Source: Rhynchopus euleeides (lineage: Eukaryota; Euglenozoa; Diplonemea; Diplonemida; Diplonemidae). Taken from it: a stretch of DNA of 64,000 bases. This document shows, piece by piece, positions 9,401 to 19,712 of the stretch; positions within the stretch are counted from its first letter, which is position 1, and each line of letters opens with the position of its first letter. The DNA lies in the NCBI GenBank assembly GCA_963210315.1, contig OY723301.1:1116001-1180000 (forward strand), read 5' to 3'. The notes beneath the pieces are model-generated. The model was not told where the DNA came from. It worked only from the letters and a program-made list of their open reading frames with translations, and ran no database searches. Position numbers and translations under genes: made by a program.

Positions 9401-11660
9401 GGGAGTTGTTGGTACACCTCGATGGTGCCCACGTGCCGCCCGTCAGGCGACAGCATAGGTCTGTAAGCTGCCATCGGGTGGACACGGTGATACTGGACTG
9501 GGAATGTCAGCTTCGCAGGTATCCACGTTGTGTGGCCACTGGGCATCGCTGCTGTGACTGCAAGAGGATCACCGATGCTGCCTGCAAGCATGCGGCTCGC
9601 GTTGGTTTTGTAAGCTGGAACCCCTTGCCCTACGACTACATCGCGTGAGATAAGCTGAAGATGCAGATGAGCGACATTGTACCGCCACCCTTCGTTTGTC
9701 TCTGCCACAGTCCCCGTAACACCGTCGTTCCGCACATCGTCTGCTCGGTCGTCTGTCTTGTGATCCATGTTCATAAAGAAGCCTTGTGTCGTGAACACTT
9801 GGAACCGCACGTCTTCGATAGACGTGTCGGTGTTTATCATCAGGCGAAACATCAGCAAGAAGCGTGCATCGAACTCACGCCACGTGCCGTTGAAGCCGTA
9901 GAAGATGTCCTCCGCCACCTTCAGCCTGTACTCCATGGACGCAATCTCCTTCCGCAGCGACCCCACCACACGGTCGATGATATTGCTGCGTATTGTGTCC
10001 GACAGCTCCACCGTGTTCTTCTCGGAGCTGTCATACGCAAGATAGAGGGCCCTGCGCCCGTTGTCGATCGCCCTGTCGGTGGACCTCTTCCCGGACACCG
10101 TTGCAAGCGAGAAGGTCACACACGCAATCAGCAGCAGCAGCGTCACGCTCAGCCCCGTGCTCGCCACCTTCAGCGGGATGCTGAACGTCGACACCTTCAC
10201 TTCCGCCGGCAGCTGCACGGCACTGCGCCGCTGCAGCACAAACATCACCGCAAACACCAACACGTCCACACACACCACCGCAAGGCACACAGCTGTCACA
10301 CCAGACATCTCAAAGTCGGGCGACGTGTCCAGCTTCGGACGTGTGTCCACCACAGTCTCCTCCGGCGGTGCGGATGTGGGAGGGTCGGTCGGGGGCAGCT
10401 CGCCACGTGACAGTGTCACGCCGACCAGCGCGTACCCAGACCCGGGGATGTGCCGCCCGTGCTTCTCTGCAAAAGCCTGCAGCTTCGGCGTGGAGTGGTA
10501 GTCGACTGTGTGCACCGGGATCGTGATGTTGTGCGAGTACCCACGCACCTTGAACCACTGCATGTAGAAGGGTGCAGACACCATTATGTACGCGGCCACA
10601 CCTGCGGCCTGTGCACTGCGAACAGATGTTGTCAGCGGGCACTCGCCCGTTTCCGCGAGCAGCAGGATCTTGCCTGCCAGGCCTGCAAAGTCCGACACCT
10701 CGCAGCCCTCGTTTGGCAGCTCTGCCGTGTACACCACTTCGTCCTGCTGCGTGGTGTAGGGCAGCGACCACGACGGCGACGTGTGCAGGAGGTTCTCGCG
10801 CTTGCGTGGCAGCAGTCTATTCCCCATCACACACAGCTTCTCGGCACCTGGCAGCTGCAGCTCCACCGTGCACACCTCGCACAGGGGCTCCTGCGCACTG
10901 TTGTCCAGTGTGCTGCACGTGTCGGCCAGGTCCATCGCGCTGGAGGGGCAGTAGTCCCACGGGTAGTCCTGCGGGTTGTCGAGGTAGCCTGCAGGCATGT
11001 CTTCGCACTGGTATTGGAACTTCCCCTTCACCTTCACACCCCTGTCGAGGGCAGCCAGCACGTAGTCAGCCTCGTGACGTGCTGCGTAATAGGCAGGGAA
11101 ATTCTCGACACCTTCACTCGACCCTGGCATTTCCCACCAGAAATAGTACGGCCAGTAGTCTATCACAAACAGCATCACCGCACCTGCTGCCTGTGCATGC
11201 CCCGCCACCGTGGCGTACTCACACGCAGTTTCGTCTCTCGACAATACAATCTTCCCCGCAAAGCTCTTGTTCCCGACAGCATAGTCTGCTGGATTGCAGC
11301 CAGCACGCGAGGCGCCCACACTGAGGTCACCCACAGCCTCGATCCCAGCTCTTTGTTGTTCAACGGGTGGTACAGGTCGATGTGTGCATCGGGTGCATAC
11401 GGCTCGAACACGTTGTCCATCGCACACATCCACGTCCGCAGCTCAGGTGGTTCTGTGATGACGAGACGCATCGGGCATTTCTTGTCACAGTATTCGTATA
11501 CCATCCATGCCGTGGTGTTGCACATCACATCCCTGTTGACATCCCCGCTCCTAACGCCCATCTCAGGGATAATCGACTTGGTGCATGACTCCCGGTCTGT
11601 GGGGCACTGCGGTTCTGCCCCTGCCGCCAGCAGCACGCCAAGGCCCAGCAGGCCTGCCAT
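6427..11660 (-). CDS. Membrane adenylyl cyclase with PA, LamG and class III cyclase domains; one frame break near 11340-11370
   Basis: About 1743 residues. The family makes cAMP from ATP at the plasma or flagellar membrane. Order: signal peptide (MAGLLGLGVLLAAGAEPQ); protease-associated-type domain near 115-215 (CNPADYAVGNKSFAGKIVL); a second near 300-370; two membrane helices near 449-472 and 493-520; a long ectodomain; a LamG/pentraxin-like fold near 977-1130; a helix near 1200-1223; cyclase domain near 1308-1473. Catalytic marks are VLFTDVQGSTSLWE, with the metal aspartate, and YEVKTIGDAFMVAF, whose lysine fits adenine and whose aspartate is the second metal ligand. A degenerate second cyclase-like segment (CGISNGKVFSGYVGAG) lies near 1600-1690. 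The signal peptide is in one frame to about 11340 and the rest in another. No credible intron bridges them, so this is an assembly indel, programmed shift or recent lesion. The ATG at 11660 follows acceptor-like CAGs. Confidence 0.88.
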
Positions 11661-11674
11661 CTGCACGCCGCCTG

Positions 11675-12628
11675 CTGTGGGGTGCGGTGGCGAACATCAC
11701 AGACACACAGTTGCCCAAAAACACTCTGAATCGACGGACAACACACAGGCCTGCCACACAGGCGTGTCAACCCGAGGCAGTCAATATCCGGAGGGTCGGG
11801 GTGGTGCACTTCCATCCATTCGTCCGAAGAACGTAAACTAAGCACGCCAATTGACAGACTCCCCATCACATGGCTATTTGCGACACGCATCACCCACATT
11901 TTGTCGCACCACGAGCCGCATCCGGTAGCCACAGTATGGCCCATGCGCAGTGGCACCGGATGCTGCCGTGCTCAGCAAAATAGACGGACACCAGGAGACC
12001 AACGCTTCTTCCAGCAGGAGGGCCTGTGCGCGCCTTGTATTTTGCGGGCTCTACTTTCTAGTGCACTATGGATTGGCAGGGGGAAGGGTGGGGGTGGAAA
12101 GGTCCTCTACCACATAGGCAGCACAACCGACACAAGACACGCCAACCTTTTTGTTCTTTTAGCGCCACACCACACCACGAGCGAAAAACACCCCCCCCCC
12201 CCCTGCGAGATGCAGCAACGCAACACACAGGGCGCGCGGTGTTCCCCCCCCCCCCCCCTCCCCTCCCCTCCCCTGCTCGGTGAAAATGTGACACTAGGGC
12301 CGATCCCACCACCTTTCACCCCCCCCCCCCTCCCACCCGAGGCTAGGTGCGCACACACACCCTTTCTCCCCCCCACCCCCCCACCCCCCCCCACAATAAG
12401 CTGACAGGGCGAGTGAGAGAGAACTAGCACAGAGAGAGAGAGAGAGAGAGATAGAGAGAGAGAGGCGAATAACAAAGGGCAGAACTCCAGACGCGAGACG
12501 ACGCCATCACCTCCACCTCCACCTCCACCCCCCGACCCTACCTCTGCAGGCGCGACGGGGGTGTGTTGAAGCGGGGAACCCATGGCAGCGGTGCCACCCA
12601 CTCGTCCTCATCCTCCTCCTCCTTCAGA
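11675..12628. other. Spacer between the four-helix gene and the cyclase gene
   Basis: C- and G-homopolymer runs lie at 12190-12380 and an AG microsatellite at about 12430-12465. The minus-strand side of 11675-11700 carries the cyclase leader and acceptor. No gene is supported. Confidence 0.55.
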
Positions 12629-14402
12629 TTAGCCTGCGGGAGGCACAATCCCTCCCGCGGCAAGGCGCGAAGGGGTGTCTGCTGTGGGCATGCTGTACTG
12701 CAGTGGGGAGCCCATGCCCGGCTGCCCGTGGAACTGCGGGGGCATCCCGCCCCGCGCCTGGATGTGGGCCGAGCTGATCCCAGGCGAGCCGGAGCGCATA
12801 TCCGACGGCTGGGAGGGGTGGCGGTGCCGCAGGTCGTCCTGGCCAGGGTTGTACCCCGCTGCCGCCTGGCCCCCTGTGATGTAGGACTGCCCAGCGTTGT
12901 AGGGTGGAAGCGGCATGGTTGTCTGAGGCACGCCCCCGAGAGGCGCGCGTGGCTTTGTCGCCTTGATGACCGTCTCCATCAGATAGGTCCAGGCGCGGAG
13001 GCCGCTGTAGGCGAAGGAAAGGCAGGTGAAGACAAAGCAGGCGGCCTGCAGGCCCGACTGGATGTTCACCTCCCACAGGATGTCCACCTCGATGGCGAAG
13101 AGGGGCACGTCGGAGAAGATGAGGTTTACAATGACGCCGTATATCCTCCGCTTCTTGGAGTACTCCTCAGGGAGAGGCCAGCGGTAGGCCCACATGTAGA
13201 AGACAGAGGCGACTAGGAGGTACATAATAGTCGCGATGATTGTCATTGCAAGGTAGAGGTTAATGCGGCGGTCTCCGAGGGCCTCGGTTTGGTAACGGAC
13301 CTGAGGATGGGGGGGGAGGGGGGGTGGGGTGGGGTGGTGGAGGAGAAGGGGGGGAAATGGAAACAACCAAAGTTTGGCATCCACTCGATTTGCGGGAGGG
13401 TGGTGGGTGGGTGGTTGGTTGGGTTCAGCCGGCAGAGCTATTCGCAATGCAGGGTGTCTAAGCCCCGCTCAGAAGTCTAACACGTGTTTTGGGTTTCGCC
13501 GAGTGTGTCATCATGTCGCCATGTGCTGTTGTGGCACCGCCTCGTGCAGTGCGGGCAATGAGGTGCATGTGAAACTGTCTCGGAGAGGTACCTATGCAAC
13601 CGCTGCCACAAGTAGGCATGCGGCCACTCAAACGCCTTCCTTTGCTGCACCCTTTGGGTTGTGTGAAGGGGATGTTCCGCGTCCCCAGCACACGCTGCTG
13701 CACAGCACAGTCAGAGTGTGGTAGTGCATTAACAGTTGAGGAATCAGCTCCGAAGGATCATACAGAGTTGTGTGTGTGGTTGTTGTTATCATCAGGTGGC
13801 TTGGGTGTGGGTGTGGTGCCGTGATGTGGTGGTGCCTTCTTGCAGCACTGTCTCGGAGAGGTACCTATGCAACCGCTGCCACAAGTAGGCATGCGGCCAC
13901 TCAAACGCCTTCCTTTGCTGTGAGGTGTGCAGCACTGTGCCACAGGGTTCAGCCGGCAGAGCCATTCGCAATGCAGGGTGTCTAAGCCCCGCTCAGAAGT
14001 CTAACACGTGTTTTGGGTTTCGCCGAGTGTGTCATCATATACCCTGCCTGCTGTCTCCTCCTGGCCCTCCTAACCTCCAACATACGCTGCTGCACAGCAC
14101 AGTCAGAGTGTGGTAGTGCATTAACAGTTGAGGAATCAGCTCCGAAGGATCATACAGAGTTGTGTGTGTGGTTGTTGTTATCATCAGACTCATACGAACG
14201 GCATTTCCATCCCCCCTCCCCTCCCCCCCTGAGGACATGGCAAACTCTTTATACAGAACCGACCCACCCACACTACAACACGCAGCCAGAAAGGCAGTGC
14301 ACATACCCAGTCGAGATAGTTGGCGACGCAGAGCATCGGATGGACGAAATGGATGATGATCGTCAACATCGTGAACGTTTTCTGCCATTCTCCCTCCGCC
14401 AT
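12629..14402 (-). CDS. Small four-helix membrane protein, two exons (14307-14402, 12629-13300)
   Basis: The spliced product is 255 residues. Exon 1 encodes 32 residues (MAEGEWQKTFTMLTIIIHFV...NYLDW) and ends at a GTATGT donor. Exon 2 starts after a C-rich tract and CAG and continues in phase 0 with VRYQTEALGDRRINLYLAM. Four hydrophobic segments follow: TMLTIIIHFVHPMLCVA; INLYLAMTIIATIMYLLVASV; YGVIVNLIFSDVPLFAIEV; AACFVFTCLSFAYSGL. The last ~100 residues are a cytosolic-type tail rich in Pro, Gly, Gln and Ser. The topology resembles small tetraspanning proteins, but no family signature is visible and I assign no function. The 1006-bp intron is filled with dispersed repeats found again near 48 kb. 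The start follows CATCCTGTAG by 27 nt. Confidence 0.72.
13422..14190. repeat. Intron-resident composite repeat, duplicated at 47.4-48.7 kb
   Basis: Modules in plus orientation are A (GGTTCAGCCGGCAGAGC..., ending at a CATCAT), B (ACTGTCTCGGAGAGGTACC...) and C (CAGTCAGAGTGTGGTAG...TTATCATCA). They are arranged A-B-C-B-A-C. The block 13422-14038 is almost identical in order and sequence to 48108-48726. No terminal inverted repeats or protein-coding frame are evident. Confidence 0.8.
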
Positions 14403-14429
14403 TGTGACCGGCGGCCCCGCTCGGCCCTG

Positions 14430-16540
14430 CTACAGGATGCACAAACAGGTAATCCCCAACACACCACGCCGCACCCCCCCCCCCAACCCACACCCTGTCT
14501 CGGTTGCAAACGCCTCTGCTGCAGGCGCCTTCCCCCCACCCTCTAAGTGTGTAGTGTACGCTTCCTGTGGTGTGTAGTGGCATGACCCATCACGACACAA
14601 CAACCATAGCAGTCCACACAACAAGTGTTTGATATTTCAACATGCCAGCAACAACAAGGCGCGGTGGGGGATGGGGGTGTGTGCGTTCGGCTCGGCTGGG
14701 CTGCATTTTTTTTTGACTGGATCCCGGCGATGCCTCAAGCCTTGGTCCAGCGGGCATTGCATCACCCACTCTCTGTGCCAGCACCGTTTGCTGGCACACT
14801 ATCTCCCCACACCCTCCCGCTTGGAAGAGCCTGCCAGTTTGGCAAGCCCCCGACTTCTTCCCCAAGCGCAGTCACCACCTCCCCCCTCCTCAGGGGGCGC
14901 TCTGGGCGATATCTCATTTCAAGTCTGCCCTGCCCTCCCACGCCACCCCCTCGTGTGGTGTGACACCAGATGACAGGGCTACCTGTTTGGGATGGCCAGC
15001 CTCTGTGCAATCTTTTGTTGTTATCGCAGGTGTTCCCTTCGCTGTATCGAAGGGGACGCACTGCAGTGGGGGGGTGGGGTGGGGGCTTTTGAGCTGTTGA
15101 AACGTGACATATTCCGAACGCCTGTTCGTCGAGACACACAGAACAGAGACGACTCGACCAGAAAACCAGGCAACGGTTTGGCATGCAATAGAACAGGCAG
15201 ATCATCACACATCGCCGGGCAACATGCCAAAAAAATCATGCTGAAAAAGAACCCTCGATTTTCCGTGTTGTCTGCGGCACACAGGCCCGGTGGCTAGGGA
15301 GGGGCCGGAGAAACATTTGCTTTCAGACCCCACCCTTCCCCACACACACCCTTCTTACCCGTTCTGGTTCGTTATCTTTTTGGCAACGGAGGGTGTGTGC
15401 ACAAAGCCCGCCCGTATTGGAGGACAGGCCGATCTGCCCAGAAAGGCGCACTTCGGCTGGTTTGGTCAGGAGCTCCCAAGGAGGGAGCGGGGGGGTCAGG
15501 TAGGGGGGGAGGGTGGGGGGAGGCGGGGCGGTCTTGCTCTTGTGAGCAAGTTCAGGAAAGTGCCCCCCCCCTTCCCACCAGCACCACCACGCGGCTGCGC
15601 GAGGGGGGTCAGGAATGAGTGTGGGCGTGGCGTGTGGAAGTTGTCGCGGTTTGGCAACCCCACAGATGAAGTGAGAGTGGCTGTGAGGGTGCACAGGCCC
15701 CCCCAACAAAACAGCCGAAGAACGTCTTTGTGCTGCGTAGGGCATGTGTCTAAATCGACACGATTAGAGCAAAAAAGGACTCGGGTCTGCAACATATGTT
15801 TTGCACGAACAGTGCCTGCTGGGCGCTTGTGTGCAGGGGACCAAATGTACGCCACGAGTCCTTTTCGCATGTTCGCTAGTTGGTTTTGGCAAAAAAAAAC
15901 GGCGGAAAACCCTTCTGAAATCAATCTGCTGATGTGCGCAAAGCGTAGCTGGCCAGGGGAACAAGGTTCCAAAATCATCTTCTTGAATGCAGGGGGCCAG
16001 CATGCGGATGCGGTGCCAGTGTTGTCTCAAGCACGAAGGGGGGGGGGGGTCAAATGGGTCCGAGAGAATCCCGGGAAAGCATCAGTGGAGTCACCCCCAG
16101 CCGCCCTCCCTCCCACACATCACGCACAACAGAACAGAGGAGCAGGTGACCTCGGAAGGTCTCCACTGATGACAGCGTAACCGTCAAGCGTGGGTTTCCG
16201 CACACACTCAAGAAAAAAAAACACCCACACCACTGCAGTAGGAGAGTCAGCCCCGAAGCGGGTTACACAACCAACCCACGCAGACGCACGCACGGTTCTA
16301 TCGCCGGAAGCATTATTTTTCGTGCCGACAGTGACGAGCGTTCACCCGATTTGTCCTTGGGGGCGGGGGGGGCACAACTACACTTGAGACACACACAAGC
16401 ACGCGCACGGCGTATCCAGTGCACGCTCTCGCAAAGGGTCCTGCCACACAAACACTCACGCTAACGTTTCGGGGATGCACCGAGCAGACACACTCTAATG
16501 CGGCACCCCACTGTCACACACGGCAACAGTGAAGGCATCG
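14430..16540. other. Spacer without recognised genes
   Basis: It contains G and C homopolymers (15070, 15490, 16040) and several A7-A9 tracts after GGC (e.g. about 15890). Frames up to 296 aa exist but have the Pro/His/Arg-rich look of noise. The sequence becomes AT-rich at about 16540, where the recombinase element begins. Confidence 0.5.
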
Positions 16541-16558
16541 GTAATCCAAAGGTTTTAT

Positions 16559-18050
16559 TACCGGTCCTGAAACCATTATTACCGGTTTCCTGCAGAAAGT
16601 CCATAAGCCAAGAGGTAATAATAAACCACTTTACGAGACTTAAAGGCGATATTATTGACCATTCGGTAATTAAAAAGTTTTTATCAAAACTAGGAAATAA
16701 AGCAGTCACAGGAATATAGCCTGGGTTTAGTGACTTCATCCATTATTTACACTCAGCTTTCTTATTACCGCAATATTGAGGGCAATAATGGAAATCTTTA
16801 TTTCCTGGAAAAAGCGGCTGGGGGCAGGGGCGGTGTGGGGGCGAGGTCCTGGCCAGTTTGCTTGATCCACATTGCTCCTACTCGCTACAACACTTCACAG
16901 GGGCTAGAGGGCATCACCTCGGCAGGTTGACGTTCAGATCCACAGTCACCCTGCTCTGGCTTGGCGCTCCCGTCGTCGTCCCCTGTGCAGGCTGGCTTGA
17001 CATCATGTGCGCGACGTTCCGCTGGTGTGTCGTGGATGCATCAAGGTAGAGCTGCGGCGTCGATTCTCCGCGCCAGCCGAAATGCCTGCGGAGATCCATG
17101 GTGGACGCGCCGCCATTGGCCGCTGCCAGCGCGGCGGAGCGTCTCATGCTGTGCCCGGTGTATCCCTCCGGGTCCTTTTCCAGGCACAGCGCAATCTTCC
17201 GTGGCAGCCCGTAGAATTGGTTTCGCCCGATGGGCGAAGCGAGGAACGCGCTGCCGGCCTTGTTGATGCGTCTTGCGACAGGCCCCGTCACGAGGTCCGA
17301 CAGAGAGAGGTGGGCCAGATGGGCCTTGAGGACGTCGTAGAACACAGCTTCTTCGTTCAGCATCTTGGGGACCACAAACGACCGTTCAATCGCGACGCTT
17401 CCCTGCTTTGCACCGTAGAACTTCACGCTGATCTGCTCATCTTGGACGGTGATGTTTTCGATCGACAGGTTGCGGAGTTCAACGCAGCGCATCCCACCGA
17501 AGAAGGCCAGCACCACAAGCGCACGATCCTGCTTGCTCGCCAGCGACCCGGTGCCCTTGTCCATGTAGTCCTGCAGTTCTTGAAAAGAGAAGGTTTTGGC
17601 TTGTTTGGTGGTGTAGCCCTTTGTTTGATTCTTCACGTACTGGTGGAGGCGTGGCATCTTTGTCTTGATCATGTTCCCGTGGACAATCTTGACCTTGAAG
17701 TTGATGATGGAGTAGTAGTTCCAGATTGACGATGCGGCAGAACCCCCCTGCAGCTTGGCCTTGAGATAGCCCTTGATGTGCTTCTCGGAGTAGATTGTCT
17801 TCATGGAACGAACCCGGGGAGCCTCCTCAGCGACGTACGCCTCGAAGTCAGTCAGTCGATCGGTGTATGCCTTCCTGCTGCGGACTGGCATGAGGTCACC
17901 GTCACTTGATGTGCTGCTGCTGCTGTCGCTGTCATGATCGGCGGCGCGGGGCATGATGTGTGTGATGTTGCGTGATCTGTGGAGGTTGTGGCTCTGGTAC
18001 TACGGAGGCTTTCTGCAGGTAACCGATTATAATGGTTTCAGGACCGTTAA
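16559..18050. repeat. Paired ~41-bp inverted repeats flanking the recombinase gene
   Basis: The left arm is 16559-16599 and the right arm 18009-18050. Shared cores are CGGTCCTGAAACCATTAT and CCTGCAGAAAG, with a few mismatches between them. They lie just outside the recombinase gene and are candidates for recombinase binding. Confidence 0.8.
16914..17954 (-). CDS. Tyrosine recombinase (YR family)
   Basis: A 346-residue intact frame with an acidic Ser/Asp-rich N-terminus (HDSDSSSSTSSDGD). An N-terminal helical SAM-like domain at about 25-150 would bind DNA. The catalytic domain has all the expected residues: Arg in FFGGMRCVELRNLS, the box GHSMRRSAALAA (HxxR), the second His/Trp position in LRRHFGWRG, and the nucleophile tyrosine in STPQLYLDAS. 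Such enzymes cut and rejoin DNA through a 3'-phosphotyrosine. On the sense strand, AACCTCCACAG lies 22 nt before the ATG, so the gene carries a host-style trans-splice acceptor and shares the host transcription direction. Its GC-rich codon use resembles host genes, unlike its AT-rich arms. It is probably active or recently active. Confidence 0.88.
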   Translation of the reverse strand: MPRAADHDSDSSSSTSSDGDLMPVRSRKAYTDRLTDFEAYVAEEAPRVRSMKTIYSEKHIKGYLKAKLQGGSAASSIWNYYSIINFKVKIVHGNMIKTKMPRLHQYVKNQTKGYTTKQAKTFSFQELQDYMDKGTGSLASKQDRALVVLAFFGGMRCVELRNLSIENITVQDEQISVKFYGAKQGSVAIERSFVVPKMLNEEAVFYDVLKAHLAHLSLSDLVTGPVARRINKAGSAFLASPIGRNQFYGLPRKIALCLEKDPEGYTGHSMRRSAALAAANGGASTMDLRRHFGWRGESTPQLYLDASTTHQRNVAHMMSSQPAQGTTTGAPSQSRVTVDLNVNLPR

Positions 18051-18078
18051 CAAACTACCATATAACCGGTCCTAATTG

Positions 18079-18247
18079 AGTACTTTCTGGATTTCGGGAA
18101 ATTACGTCCCCTCAGCAAGGTACTCGGGTGTCTTTGTTCCCCTCGGGAAGGCCCTCGGGCTTCGCCCTCGGGCCTTCCCTCGGGGAACAAAACACCCTCG
18201 GACCTTGCTTCGGGGACGTAATTACCCTCAATCCATAAAGTACTTTA
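18079..18247. repeat. Long hairpin in the right arm of the recombinase element
   Basis: Arms of about 80 bp (18079-18159 and 18165-18247) are separated by a CTTCG loop. Outer parts pair AGTACTTT...GGAT with ATCCATAAAGTACT, and inner parts pair ATTACGTCCCC with GGGGACGTAAT and TTCCCCTCGGGAAGG with CCTTCCCTCGGGGAA. The inner CCTCGGG motif is also repeated in tandem. Confidence 0.85.
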
Positions 18248-18268
18248 TTATTACCGGTAATAAATAGC

Positions 18269-18710
18269 TATTGCCTCCGAATGCAGTGGGATGGGTTCCC
18301 GACACAATCGACACCCGCAGAGGCGAGGCACGCTCTTCAGCATCGCTGTGGCGCCTGCTGCTGGGTGAAGCCACCTGCTTCCAAGTGGCGGAGACGCGCA
18401 GTGATCTGCTGGAGCGAAAACACGCGCGATTTGGAACGCCAGAAACGCACCAACAGCCTGCCTGGATCCAACGCAGAAGCGCCAGATAGGCCGAAAGAGT
18501 GTGTGATCACACAGACTACGCCCTGCGCGGAGCTGAGGCTACACAGAGGAGATCATGATTCCTGTGACTTTGCTTCAGGCCGCGATCATAAGAAGGGATG
18601 TTGCCCAACCCAATACATCCACAGGGTATGCACACACATTGGCATCGCTGTGTCCGAGGATATTGTGATTTTCTTTTTCTCCTGACAGCACAACCGGCCA
18701 CCCCCACGCC
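18269..18710. other. Spacer right of the recombinase element
   Basis: GC-balanced sequence without coding frames or recognised repeats. Confidence 0.4.
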
Positions 18711-19712
18711 CAGGGCTTTCCCTAAATATTGGGTCCGGGGGGGCTGGGAACCGGTTTCGGGTACAAAAAAAACGCGCACAGTAGGGGCACTTCTCGGGGG
18801 AGCTTGCCCGGCCCCTATGCCACCTGAGCTCCTGCAAAACCTACTTTTGGCATGTTTTGACACATCTGTCTTCAAGACAGCTCCAGATGGGCAAAAAAAG
18901 TTCTGTTTGGCTTATTTGCCAACCGCTCCAAAGGTGCAGAAATCGAGGGAAAACGTCCGATATTCTGCATTGACTCAGGGGTCCCAGCGGGACCCCCTCC
19001 TCAAATTTCCCAAAAACCCGTTCTTTGGAACGGTTGGAATCCGTGCGTATCGTGGTGGGGTCATTTTGGCCATGGGGTGCTTGTTGACACCCATAGCTGG
19101 CTTTCGTCACTGGGGCCCGCCTTGTCGGCTGTTTACGGTCCCTCTACCCACTAGACCTGCACGACCCCTCCGCAGCGGACAAGTCCATGTCACAGGGGGG
19201 TCTGGGGGGCGGAGCCCCCCAGCCGCCGGAGGCCACGGTAGTGAACATCCGCGGTTGGGACGCGCCTTTTTGTACCCTGGAACAGCCTACTGTGCAGCTT
19301 GGGAGTGAAACCAGCCCATTCTGCCACCCGACTTGCTGCTCACCGGGAGATCCCCGAGTGCGGATAAACCAACCTTTTCTGGCCGCAATGAAATGATTCG
19401 TGCGAACCCGTTCCACGAGTATACTATTTTTATTGAAATCTTCACCATTTTCCCCCCTCTTTGTTTGTGCGCACGAGCGGCAGTGTGTTGTGGCCCCTGT
19501 GAAGGGCGTTGCTGTGATAAAAGTGGTTTTGTGTTGCTCACTCAAAACACACTGCGCGCGGGTACGCTCCCACTGACTCTTTCGCTGTGACAAGCAAGCT
19601 TGTTTGGGCAAAAAAAAACGCGCACAGGTGCTGCAAAAAAACGCGCCAAACAGAGGGAAAATCTTGAAATCGCCGGTCCCCGGGTTAGGGTATGGATTTA
19701 GGGAAAGCCCTG
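18711..19712. mobile_element. Candidate non-autonomous element with CAGGGCTTTCCC ends (hAT-like)
   Basis: The left end CAGGGCTTTCCCTAAAT (18711) is matched in inverse by ATTTAGGGAAAGCCCTG ending at 19712. CAGGG termini are typical of hAT elements. The 8 bases outside each end (CCCACGCC and CCCACCAT) agree at five positions only, so the target duplication is decayed or not real. It carries one copy of the GC-rich hairpin repeat (19194-19249) that also lies inside the confirmed hAT element at 38 kb. No transposase was seen. Confidence 0.5.
19194..19249 (+). repeat. GC-rich hairpin repeat, copy 1
   Basis: Consensus is GGGGTCTGGGGGGCGGAGCC followed by CCCCAGCCGCCGGAGGCCAC and GGTAGTGAACATC. The core CTGGGGGGC-GGA-GCCCCCCAG forms a tight stem-loop. 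Confidence 0.85.

Larger units (their letters stand above)
16541..18268 (-). mobile_element. Tyrosine-recombinase DNA element (Crypton-like)
   Basis: A single GC-rich recombinase gene (16914-17954) is embedded in AT-rich arms that contrast with the surrounding host DNA. The arms hold an inverted repeat: 16559-16599 matches the reverse complement of 18009-18050 around GGTCCTGAAACCATTAT and CCTGCAGAAAG. The right arm also holds a strong hairpin at 18079-18247. There is no reverse transcriptase or DDE transposase frame. Outer limits are uncertain: ATTACCGGTAATAA motifs occur near both ends (about 16555 and 18250) and may be the true termini. Cryptons usually lack inverted repeats, so the assignment is by the enzyme, not the ends. 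Confidence 0.7.

Noticed and set aside
13422-14038. tRNA or spliced-leader RNA gene in module A (GGTTCAGCC... looked B-box-like)
   Set aside because: No matching A box, cloverleaf or oligo-T end could be drawn.
15290-16180. 296-aa plus-strand frame in the spacer left of the recombinase element
   Set aside because: Its composition is noise-like, it has no acceptor and no domain, and it opposes the direction of all other genes.
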